Positions 8,501 through 15,451 of a stretch of 16,118 nucleotides of DNA are shown here, piece after piece. Each line of letters starts with the position of its first letter. The stretch's first letter is position 1. A program made the translations under genes and the position numbers. Below the pieces are notes generated by a model, which saw nothing but the letters and a program-made list of their open reading frames with translations, had not been told where the DNA came from and made no database searches. The DNA lies in the NCBI GenBank assembly GCA_964480635.1, contig CAYZQE010000058.1, positions 1 through 16,118 of the forward strand, read 5' to 3'. The stretch is from CAYZQE01 sp964480635. Its GTDB lineage: Bacteria > Pseudomonadota > Gammaproteobacteria > GCA-001735895.

Positions 8501-9394
8501 GATAATCCCGATTGTGCCGAACAAGAATATGCCTCTATTTTAGACAGTGATAAGCCATTTTTATTCTCGGTGTTAAATTACGACACAAAAGAAAATATGA
8601 GTGCGCCTTATATTAAAAATTCAAAACCTAAAATAGCCATATTAAGAGAGCAGGGCGTTAACGGCCAAGTTGAAATGGCGGCTGCATTCACCCAAAGTCA
8701 TTTTGAAGCTGTCGATGTCCATATGAGTGATATTTTATCAGGCCAAGTAAGCCTTAAAGATTTTCAAGGTTTAGCTGCCTGCGGTGGTTTTTCATACGGT
8801 GATGTTCTGGGCGCAGGCGAGGGTTGGGCAAAATCAATTCTCTATAACCCACGAGCCTTTGATGAGTTTTCGGCATTCTTTCAACGTGATGATAGCTTTG
8901 GTTTGGGTGTGTGTAATGGCTGTCAAATGATGTCGCAACTCCATTCAATTATTCCTAATGCCGAGCATTGGCCTAATTTTGTAAAAAATCATTCAGACCA
9001 ATTTGAAGCACGTGTTGCAATGGTCGAAGTGCTAGAGTCACCCTCATTATTTTTGCAAGGCATGTCGGGTTCTATGATGCCCATCGTGGTGTCACATGGA
9101 GAAGGGCAGACTCATTATCGTGATAATAGTGCTAATAAAGTGATGTCACAACAACTGGCTACCATGCGTTATGTCGATAACCACAAGCAAGTAGCTGACC
9201 GCTACCCCTTTAACCCAAATGGTTCAGAGCAAGGTTTAACGGGCTTTACCAATGGTGATGGACGTTTTAGCATTATGATGCCGCACCCAGAACGTATTTT
9301 TAGAAGCGTACAAAACTCATGGCAAGATAGCCAATGGGGTGAAGATGGGCCTTGGCTAAGAATGTTTCAAAATGCAAGAAAGTGGATTGGCTAG
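5516..9394 (+). CDS. purL: Phosphoribosylformylglycinamidine synthase, large single-chain form
   Basis: Fourth step of de novo purine synthesis: FGAR + ATP + glutamine gives FGAM + ADP + Pi + glutamate. At 1292 residues it matches the fused gammaproteobacterial enzyme (E. coli about 1295). The order is a PurS-like N-terminal domain (about 1-150), a linker, then two AIRS-type ATP-binding halves with [32 protein letters not shown] and later [19 protein letters not shown]. The C-terminal class I glutaminase domain starts near residue 1040 (ILREQGVNG). It holds the nucleophile Cys1133 in GVCNGCQMM and the His1257/Glu1259 pair in PHPER, so all three triad residues are present. The ATG aligns with the known N-terminus. 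No PurR-type operator is visible upstream. It sits directly before the purine degradation genes. Confidence 0.98.
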   Translation: [1292 protein letters not shown]

Positions 9395-9430
9395 AATGAC
9401 ACACTTATTAAAATTAACGATGGAAAAACG

Positions 9431-9874
9431 ATGAACTTGAATGTATACCTTTCTGGAGAAATCCATACTGATTGGCGAGAAAAAATAAAACAGGGCTGTG
9501 ACGCCTTAGATTTATCAATTACCTTTACATCAGCAGTTACAAATCATGAAGCAAGTGATGCTGCTGGCGATATGTTAGGTGCTGAAGATAAAAATTTTTG
9601 GCGTGATCATAAGTCAGCAAAAGTAAATGCCATTAGAACAAAAAACCTGTTAGAAAACTGTGATGTCGCTGTGGTACGTTTTGGTGATAAATACAAACAA
9701 TGGAATGCCGCTTTTGATGCAGGTTATTGTGCCGCGATGGGCACGCCTTATATTACCTTGCATGACGAAGGTATTATTCATCCTTTAAAAGAAGTAGACG
9801 GAGCCGCTATGGCTTGGGCGCAAACACCCGAACAGGTGATTGAAATATTTCAGTATATAATTGCCCAAAAATAA
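9431..9874 (+). CDS. ytoQ: YtoQ-family, nucleoside 2-deoxyribosyltransferase-like protein
   Basis: The 147-residue protein begins NVYLSGEIHTDWRE (4-17), resembling the start of nucleoside 2-deoxyribosyltransferase-fold proteins. It continues with a charged GAEDKNFWRDHKSAKVNAIRTKN stretch (50-72), CDVAVVRFGDKYKQWNAAFDAGYCAAMG (77-104) and a short C-terminal helix. The FGDKYKQWNAAFDAGYC segment is characteristic of the YtoQ family as I remember it. The family's reaction is not established to my knowledge; binding or cleavage of a nucleoside or nucleotide is the reasonable inference from the fold. It lies 36 bp after purL and 135 bp before the puuD run, so it is flanked on both sides by purine metabolism genes. 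The start ATG has only a weak upstream purine stretch (GGAAAAA). Confidence 0.82.
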   Translation: MNLNVYLSGEIHTDWREKIKQGCDALDLSITFTSAVTNHEASDAAGDMLGAEDKNFWRDHKSAKVNAIRTKNLLENCDVAVVRFGDKYKQWNAAFDAGYCAAMGTPYITLHDEGIIHPLKEVDGAAMAWAQTPEQVIEIFQYIIAQK

Positions 9875-9922
9875 AACAGTCATTCTGGGTTCGTTTAAAC
9901 AATCAATAATAGGATAATTAAA

Positions 9923-10000
9923 TTGAAATCCTTAGTTTTTACTTTGAACAGTGAAGATGGTTTGTCTTCACTGTTCAAACAACACCAGCCTTTTTGTTAG
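9923..10000 (+). CDS. Possible 25-codon leader ORF ahead of puuD
   Basis: TTG at 9923 opens a 25-codon frame (beginning KSLVFTLNSEDGLSS after the start) that ends with TAG at 9998-10000, nine bases before the puuD ATG. A purine-rich AGGA at 9911-9914 stands 8 bp before it, a reasonable Shine-Dalgarno spacing. The frame runs through the whole hairpin at 9943-9979, so translation would disrupt that structure, as in leader-peptide control. The start codon is weak and the frame short enough to arise by chance; I rate it as a candidate only. Confidence 0.2.
   Translation: MKSLVFTLNSEDGLSSLFKQHQPFC
9943..9979. promoter_or_regulatory. Perfect 15-bp inverted repeat in the puuD leader
   Basis: TTTGAACAGTGAAGA at 9943-9957 pairs perfectly with TCTTCACTGTTCAAA at 9965-9979 around a 7-nt loop. 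The stem has only five G-C pairs. The nearest downstream T run (9991-9995) is 11 bases away, so it is not a textbook intrinsic terminator. It lies between ytoQ and puuD, 30 bp before the puuD start. A large symmetric operator for a dimeric regulator, an attenuator-like RNA hairpin, or a boundary terminator for ytoQ are all possible. Confidence 0.6.
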
Positions 10001-10009
10001 CATTAAACA

Positions 10010-11209
10010 ATGGAAGCTTACTTATTAGACTGGGCTAATTTATTGCTGCGTTGGTTACATGTCATCAGCGGGGTGGCTTGGATTGGAGCTTCTTTTTACT
10101 TTGTGATGCTCGATAATTCGTTATCTAAACCCAAGCATAAAGAGGATGAAGATAAGGGGGTGTTTGGTGAGCTATGGGCAGTGCATGGCGGTGGGATTTA
10201 TCACAGTCAAAAATTTTTAGCGGGGCCTTTATTAGAGCCTCTGAGCAATAACCTGCATTGGTCTAAATGGGAAGCTTATGTCACGGGTTTATCGGGACTT
10301 GCATTGTTTACGGTTATTTATTGGTTTGGTGCGGACTTATATTTAATCGACTCATCAGTCTTAGCTTTATCAGCTCAAACGGCTATTTTTTACAGTGTTT
10401 TCAGCTTTGTTGGGGCATGGTTAAGCTACGAATTACTCTGTCGCGTACTTAAAAACAATGAAAATCTATTAATGCTGGCATTGTTTGTTTTAGTCATTGC
10501 TTACGATGCATTGGTGTTTCACTTATTCAGTGCGCGCGCCGCGTTTATACATGTGGGTGCTATGATGGGTTTTCTCATGGTGCTTAATGTTTTTGTGCAT
10601 ATCATTCCTGGCCAAAAGAAAATGGTGGCTGAAATAACAGCAGGGCAAAAGCCAAATCCAATCTATGGTTTTATTGGTAAGCAACGCTCTGTGCATAATA
10701 CTTATTTTACCTTACCTGTTTTGTTCATTATGGTGAGTCATCATTACCCCATGATTTATAGTCACGATTATGGCTGGCTCAGTCTAGCGGTGATCATGCT
10801 GGCAGGTGTGTTGATCAGGCAATTCTTTGTACTAAAGCATCGCCATCGTTACCTTTGGTGGTTACCCATCATGGCGATCATTTTACTCGCTGGATTAATA
10901 GTTGCTTTAAAGCCTCAAACTCAAAATCAAAATTTAATTGGAACAATTATATCTGACCAACAAGCGCAATCTATTATTCAACAACGCTGTGCAAGCTGCC
11001 ATGCTCAAAAGCCGCTTCAAGCAGGGTTTTCACAAGCACCAAAAGGAATTATTTATGATGAGCTTCAGCAAATAAAACAACAACATAAAGCGATCGCTCA
11101 AGTGGTTATTAATCAATATATGCCGTTAGGTAATTTAACCAAAATGACTGAGAATGAGCGACAGCAAATAGCCCTATGGTCTTTACAGTTGTCGCAGGAT
11201 AACCCATAA
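10010..11209 (+). CDS. puuD: Membrane-bound cytochrome c urate oxidase PuuD
   Basis: Oxidises urate to 5-hydroxyisourate in the cytoplasmic membrane, passing electrons to the respiratory chain rather than making hydrogen peroxide as soluble uricase does. The 399-residue product starts with the PuuD-type segment LLRWLHVISGVAWIGASFYF, followed by HGGGIYHSQKF (59-69) and WSKWEAYVTGLSG (84-96). About eight hydrophobic helices run through about residue 300. The C-terminal domain has a c-type haem site CASCH (Cys327, Cys330, His331) and a likely axial Met371 in QYMPLGN. Conserved His residues lie in the membrane part (H17, H59, H65, H171, H181, H197). No xanthine dehydrogenase is nearby, but two deaminases follow. 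The next gene starts 1 bp after its stop. Both the membrane and cytochrome domains appear intact. Confidence 0.93.
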   Translation: MEAYLLDWANLLLRWLHVISGVAWIGASFYFVMLDNSLSKPKHKEDEDKGVFGELWAVHGGGIYHSQKFLAGPLLEPLSNNLHWSKWEAYVTGLSGLALFTVIYWFGADLYLIDSSVLALSAQTAIFYSVFSFVGAWLSYELLCRVLKNNENLLMLALFVLVIAYDALVFHLFSARAAFIHVGAMMGFLMVLNVFVHIIPGQKKMVAEITAGQKPNPIYGFIGKQRSVHNTYFTLPVLFIMVSHHYPMIYSHDYGWLSLAVIMLAGVLIRQFFVLKHRHRYLWWLPIMAIILLAGLIVALKPQTQNQNLIGTIISDQQAQSIIQQRCASCHAQKPLQAGFSQAPKGIIYDELQQIKQQHKAIAQVVINQYMPLGNLTKMTENERQQIALWSLQLSQDNP

Positions 11210-11210
11210 A

Positions 11211-12527
11211 ATGTTACAAGCTTATCGAGCATCCATTGTTCATTTTATAGCTGACCCTTTTATCATGGGTGATGATGCCTTGCGCTATTATGAAGATGGG
11301 CTGTTAATTGTTGAAAACGGATTAATAAAACAGTGTGGTGATTATTCAGCCCTAAAGAAAAACTTAGAAGGCTATGTTCAAATTATTGATTACAGTGGCT
11401 ATTTAATAATGCCAGGTTTTATCGATACCCATACGCACTATGTGCAAACTGATGTTATCGCAAGCTATGGCGCACAACTGATTGATTGGCTAAATGATTA
11501 TACCTTTCCAGCAGAGTGTCGTTATAACGATAAAAGCATTGCTAAAAATGGTGCAGAATTTTATATTGATCAGTGCTTAAAAAACGGTACAACGACATCA
11601 ATGGTATTTCCAACGGTGCATACTGAATCGGTTGATGCCTTGTTTAATGCCGCGTCAAAAGTCAATATGCGTATTATTAGCGGTAAGGTATTAAGTGACC
11701 GACATGTGCCAGAAGGCTTATCAGATACGCCTCAATCTGCCTATGATGATTCAAAAGTTTTAATCCAGCGTTGGCATCATAAAAATCGGTTTTCATACGC
11801 AGTGACGCCTCGCTTTGCGCCCACTTCGTCAGAGGCACAATTAGAAGTTGCTGGGCAGTTATTTAATGAGTTTGATGGCGTTTATTGCCAAACTCATGTG
11901 GCAGAAAATAAAGCAGAAGTTGAATGGGTAAGGTCTTTATTTCCTCATCAACGCAGTTACTTAGATGTCTATGCCCATTATGGCTTGTTAAAAAAACGCA
12001 GTATGATGGCTCATTGCCTATACCTTGATGAGACAGATTTTAAAGTAATGTCAGAAACCCAAACATCCGCTTCTCTATGCCCAACATCCAACCTGTTTTT
12101 AGGCAGTGGTTTGTTTTCTTTAGATCGCTTTTTAAAGCATGACATTAAAGTCAGTTTAGGCAGTGATGTTGGCGGTGGAACAAGCCTAAATATGCTACAA
12201 GTTCTTAATGAAGCCTATAAAGTCTGTCAAATGAATGGTTTTTCCTTAACCTCGTTACATGGTTTTTATCTAGCCACATTAGGAGGTGCTAAAGCGCTTG
12301 ATTGTGATGACAAAATAGGCAACTTTGAGAAAGGTAAAGAAGCCGATTTTATTGTGTTAGATTTAAACTCAACCGACATAATGCAACGAAGAATGAAATT
12401 AGTGGATAACTTACAACAGCAACTCTTTGTGTTAATGATGCTTGGAGATGACCGAGCTATCCACGCGACTTATATTTTTGGTAAAGAACAGTATAAAAAT
12501 AGAGCATCTTCTAATGAGAACGTCTAA
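11211..12527 (+). CDS. guaD: Guanine deaminase
   Basis: Hydrolyses guanine to xanthine and ammonia. It is a 438-residue zinc amidohydrolase. The metal site is complete: His74 and His76 in GFIDTHTHYVQ, His229 in QTHVAE with the catalytic Glu232, His268 in MAHC and Asp319 in GSDVGGG. The segment ASYGAQLIDWLNDYTFPAE (84-102) and TPRFAPTSS (199-207) are typical of guanine deaminases of this subfamily and separate it from the next gene product. Length is normal. It begins one base after the puuD stop and ends 16 bp before the second deaminase. The product xanthine needs a xanthine dehydrogenase not present in the window. Confidence 0.95.
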   Translation: MLQAYRASIVHFIADPFIMGDDALRYYEDGLLIVENGLIKQCGDYSALKKNLEGYVQIIDYSGYLIMPGFIDTHTHYVQTDVIASYGAQLIDWLNDYTFPAECRYNDKSIAKNGAEFYIDQCLKNGTTTSMVFPTVHTESVDALFNAASKVNMRIISGKVLSDRHVPEGLSDTPQSAYDDSKVLIQRWHHKNRFSYAVTPRFAPTSSEAQLEVAGQLFNEFDGVYCQTHVAENKAEVEWVRSLFPHQRSYLDVYAHYGLLKKRSMMAHCLYLDETDFKVMSETQTSASLCPTSNLFLGSGLFSLDRFLKHDIKVSLGSDVGGGTSLNMLQVLNEAYKVCQMNGFSLTSLHGFYLATLGGAKALDCDDKIGNFEKGKEADFIVLDLNSTDIMQRRMKLVDNLQQQLFVLMMLGDDRAIHATYIFGKEQYKNRASSNENV

Positions 12528-12543
12528 TTAAACGCCTAAAAAC

Positions 12544-13944
12544 ATGATATTAATACAGCATGCCCAACAGTTACTCACTATGGATGAGCAACGCAGAGAG
12601 ATTGCCGATGGCGCTATCTTAATCAATGATAACGTTATTGCACACATTGCTAACAGCGATGAGATGCAGCGATACATTAATAAAAACAACATTCAAATTG
12701 ATAAGACAATTGATGCAAAGGGTTCTGTGCTTATGCCAGGTCTAATCAATTGCCATCATCATTTATATCAAACCCTAACAAGAACACTGGGCACAGGTAA
12801 TGGCTTGTCGTTATTTGATTGGTTAAAAAAACTCTATCCTATCTGGGGGCAAATGGATGCGGAATGCATTTATATTAGCGCGAAACTAGGCTTAATCGAA
12901 TTGATCTTGTCTGGTGCTACGACCGTTGCTGATCATCTTTATCTATTCCCCAATGGCTCTAGGCTAGATGATGAAATTGCGGCAGCACAAGAGCTTGGCG
13001 TACGCTTTCATCCTACGCGCGGAAGCATGAGCCTAGGTGAAAGCCTTGGTGGCTTACCGCCCGATGACCTTGTCGAGAACGAACGCTTTATTTTAGAAGA
13101 ATCTCAACGTGCCATAGAAACATTTCATGATGATAAAGAGCTTTCAATGTGTCGCGTCGGCTTGGCACCATGCTCACCCTTTAGTGTTACGGGTGAATTA
13201 ATGCGTCAAAGTGCTGATATGGCGAGGCAATACAAAGGGGTTAACTTGCATACCCATTTAGCAGAAACCATTGATGAAAATCGTTTTTGTGTCGAAAAAT
13301 TTGGTATGCGACCATTAGAATATATGGATAGCTTAGGTTGGTTAGGAGATGACGTTTGGTTCGCCCACATGGTACACCCCGATGACGATGAAATTAAACA
13401 ACTGGCACATTCTTGCTCAGGCGTTTGTCATTGTCCTAGTAGCAATATGATTTTAGCGTCTGGTATTGCTCCGATACGAGAGATGGTTGACGCTAATGTA
13501 AGAGTGGGTTTAGGTGTTGATGGCTCTGCCAGTAATGATGCTAACCATATGTTAGGCGAAGCGCGCCAAACCATGTTATTACAACGCGTGGGCTGGCCTG
13601 GGTTTGAATCATCAGCGTCACGCTTTAGTGCTAGAGAAGCTTTAGAGCTAGCCACAATAGGTGGAGCAAAAGTATTACAGCGTCAAGATATCGGGGCATT
13701 GGCCGTGGGAAAAGCAGCTGATCTAGTCGCTTTTAAAGTCGATGATTTATTTCATGCTGGCGGCCAAAGTGATGTTGTTGCCTCATTATTAACGTGTGGA
13801 TCTGGACGAGTTGATTTATCGATGATTAATGGCAAAATCATTGTCGAAAACAGCGAGTTACTCGGTGTTGATATCGAGCAGTTAGTCATTAGACACAATG
13901 AATTAGCGCATCAATTATTAGTGAAAGAAGGTTTAACGTCATGA
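12544..13944 (+). CDS. 8-oxoguanine deaminase (amidohydrolase family)
   Basis: A second zinc amidohydrolase, 466 residues, best read as 8-oxoguanine deaminase, which converts 8-oxoguanine to urate and ammonia. Metal and catalytic residues are all present: His71 and His73 in NCHHHLYQ, His238 with Glu241 in HTHLAE, His275 in AHMVHP and Asp326 in GVDGSASND. The stretch QTLTRTLGTGNGLSLFDWLK (76-95) and the FHPTRGSMSLGESLGGLPPD segment (155-174) belong to the 8-oxoguanine deaminase / TrzN-AtzB-like branch of the superfamily. That branch also contains triazine and isoxanthopterin hydrolases, so specificity is inferred from context: urate oxidase is two genes upstream and would take its product. The stop overlaps the next start (ATGA), implying coupled translation. 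Confidence 0.8.
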   Translation: MILIQHAQQLLTMDEQRREIADGAILINDNVIAHIANSDEMQRYINKNNIQIDKTIDAKGSVLMPGLINCHHHLYQTLTRTLGTGNGLSLFDWLKKLYPIWGQMDAECIYISAKLGLIELILSGATTVADHLYLFPNGSRLDDEIAAAQELGVRFHPTRGSMSLGESLGGLPPDDLVENERFILEESQRAIETFHDDKELSMCRVGLAPCSPFSVTGELMRQSADMARQYKGVNLHTHLAETIDENRFCVEKFGMRPLEYMDSLGWLGDDVWFAHMVHPDDDEIKQLAHSCSGVCHCPSSNMILASGIAPIREMVDANVRVGLGVDGSASNDANHMLGEARQTMLLQRVGWPGFESSASRFSAREALELATIGGAKVLQRQDIGALAVGKAADLVAFKVDDLFHAGGQSDVVASLLTCGSGRVDLSMINGKIIVENSELLGVDIEQLVIRHNELAHQLLVKEGLTS

Positions 13945-14942
13945 ATAAAATTTCAACATCACCTCCAGCCTTTGTTGACGAGTGCGTAGACCTTGCGCAA
14001 CCTCGTCTTGGAGCAGGTATTGTGTCATGTAGCGATGATTTTTTTGCAGCATGTGAGCGCATGTTGAGCCCAGAACAGCCATGCTTTATAGAAGGAAAGT
14101 TTGATGACAATGGTAAATGGATGGATGGCTGGGAGAGTCGTCGCCGTCGCCACGGTGGTTATGACCATGCCATTATCAAACTGGGTTGTTCAGGCGTTAT
14201 CAAAGGCGTTGATATTGATACTCGTTTTTTTACCGGTAATTTTCCACCTCAAGCGTCTTTAGAAGCATGTTCATCGGCTGAGATTAATGACCACAGTGAA
14301 TGGACGACACTTGTTGATAAAATAAACTTAAATGGCAATCAGCATCATTATATTGCTATAGATAGCGATCAAGTGTGGACTCATTTACGTTTAAATATTT
14401 TTCCTGACGGCGGCATTGCACGATTACGAGTTTATGGCGTGATTCATTGTGACTGGGAAAAAAGAGATAAAAGCGCCAGCTATGACATGATAGCAACCGT
14501 TAATGGTGGGCTAGGGTTAGCGTGGAATGATGCTCATTTTGGTCAAGTCGAAAATTTATTATCACCCGGTAAAGGCATCAATATGGGTGACGGCTGGGAA
14601 ACGCGTCGGCGAAGAGAAGCCGGTAATGACTGGTGCGTTATTGCATTGGGACATAAAGCTAAGATAGACAGTGTTTTAGTAGACACTGCTTTTTTTAAAG
14701 GCAATTACCCTGATCGTTGCTCGATTCAAGCGATCAATTTTACAGAAAATAATCTAAGCCAACAGCAATGTGTCGACAGTGACCAATGGCCATTGTTATT
14801 AGACCAACAAAAGTTACAAATGGATGCAGAACACCGCTTTGAAAAAGAGCTAAAAAATATCGGCGCCATTACCCATATTCGTTTAAACATATTTCCAGAT
14901 GGTGGCGTAAGCCGTTTACGGCTGATAGGTAAATTAGCATGA
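13941..14942 (+). CDS. alc: Allantoicase
   Basis: Hydrolyses allantoate to (S)-ureidoglycolate and urea. The 333-residue protein shows the family's internal duplication of two jelly-roll domains. WMDGWESRRRR (60-70) corresponds to MGDGWETRRRR (215-225), DTRFFTGNFP (93-102) to DTAFFKGNYP (248-257), and HLRLNIFPDGGIARLRVYG (148-166) to HIRLNIFPDGGVSRLRLIG (312-330). The N-terminal segment before the first repeat contains the usual FFAACERML (34-42). Length is normal. The ATG overlaps the deaminase stop by 4 bp, and its own TGA overlaps the allA start by 4 bp, which points to coupled translation through this part of the operon. Producing allantoate needs allantoinase, absent here. Confidence 0.96.
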   Translation: MNKISTSPPAFVDECVDLAQPRLGAGIVSCSDDFFAACERMLSPEQPCFIEGKFDDNGKWMDGWESRRRRHGGYDHAIIKLGCSGVIKGVDIDTRFFTGNFPPQASLEACSSAEINDHSEWTTLVDKINLNGNQHHYIAIDSDQVWTHLRLNIFPDGGIARLRVYGVIHCDWEKRDKSASYDMIATVNGGLGLAWNDAHFGQVENLLSPGKGINMGDGWETRRRREAGNDWCVIALGHKAKIDSVLVDTAFFKGNYPDRCSIQAINFTENNLSQQQCVDSDQWPLLLDQQKLQMDAEHRFEKELKNIGAITHIRLNIFPDGGVSRLRLIGKLA

Positions 14943-15439
14943 GTACAGTTATTGTTTGTGAACCTTTAACGGTAGAAGCCTTTGCGCCTTATGGCGAAGT
15001 GATCTCAAAACAGCCGAATAAACTATTAAATATGAATGCAGGAATGGCTGATAATTATCGAGCATTGGGACATGCCAACACTCAGCCCGAAAATGGCGAA
15101 ACGGTGATAAGCATTGTGGTCAGTAAGCAATATCCGATACCTTATGACCTAAAAGTTGTTGAAAGACACCCTTTAGGTAGTCAAGCTTTTATCCCTCAAT
15201 CTAACACACCATTTATTGTTATAGTGGCAGAAGCTGGCGATTGGAAAGGCAGTGAATCGCTAAGAGCATTTAAAACAGATGGAACTCAAGGTGTTAACTA
15301 TTATTTAGGCACTTGGCATTGCCCCTTATTGACGCCCTATGGTGAAATGGATTTTATTTGTATTGACCGAGAAGGTGATGGTAATAATTGCGAAGTTATC
15401 CAATTAGATGAACAACAAAGCCGTTTAATTGATTGTTAA
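14939..15439 (+). CDS. allA: Ureidoglycolate lyase
   Basis: Cleaves ureidoglycolate to glyoxylate and urea, the last ureide step after allantoicase. The 166-residue cupin-like protein (E. coli AllA about 160) begins with the conserved LTVEAFAPYGEVI (10-22). It carries the VVERHPLGSQAFIPQ strand (73-87) and GVNYYLGTWHCPLL (118-131), which are the diagnostic segments of the family. The start ATG lies within the alc stop (ATGA overlap). Two urea molecules would be released per allantoate by alc and allA together. No urease genes are in the window. Confidence 0.95.
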   Translation: MSTVIVCEPLTVEAFAPYGEVISKQPNKLLNMNAGMADNYRALGHANTQPENGETVISIVVSKQYPIPYDLKVVERHPLGSQAFIPQSNTPFIVIVAEAGDWKGSESLRAFKTDGTQGVNYYLGTWHCPLLTPYGEMDFICIDREGDGNNCEVIQLDEQQSRLIDC

Positions 15440-15451
15440 TAAGAGGTAATA

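Noticed and set aside
9943..9995. Classical rho-independent terminator after ytoQ
   Set aside because: The stem is AT-rich and the T run begins 11 bases after it, so I listed it as an inverted repeat of uncertain role.
10267..10452. Plus-strand 61-codon frame inside puuD
   Set aside because: It is an alternate frame of a conserved membrane segment; hydrophobicity is carried over from the real gene.
14123..14930. Duplicated segments in alc as a recent tandem duplication
   Set aside because: The two-fold internal repeat is a known property of all allantoicases and has diverged at DNA level.
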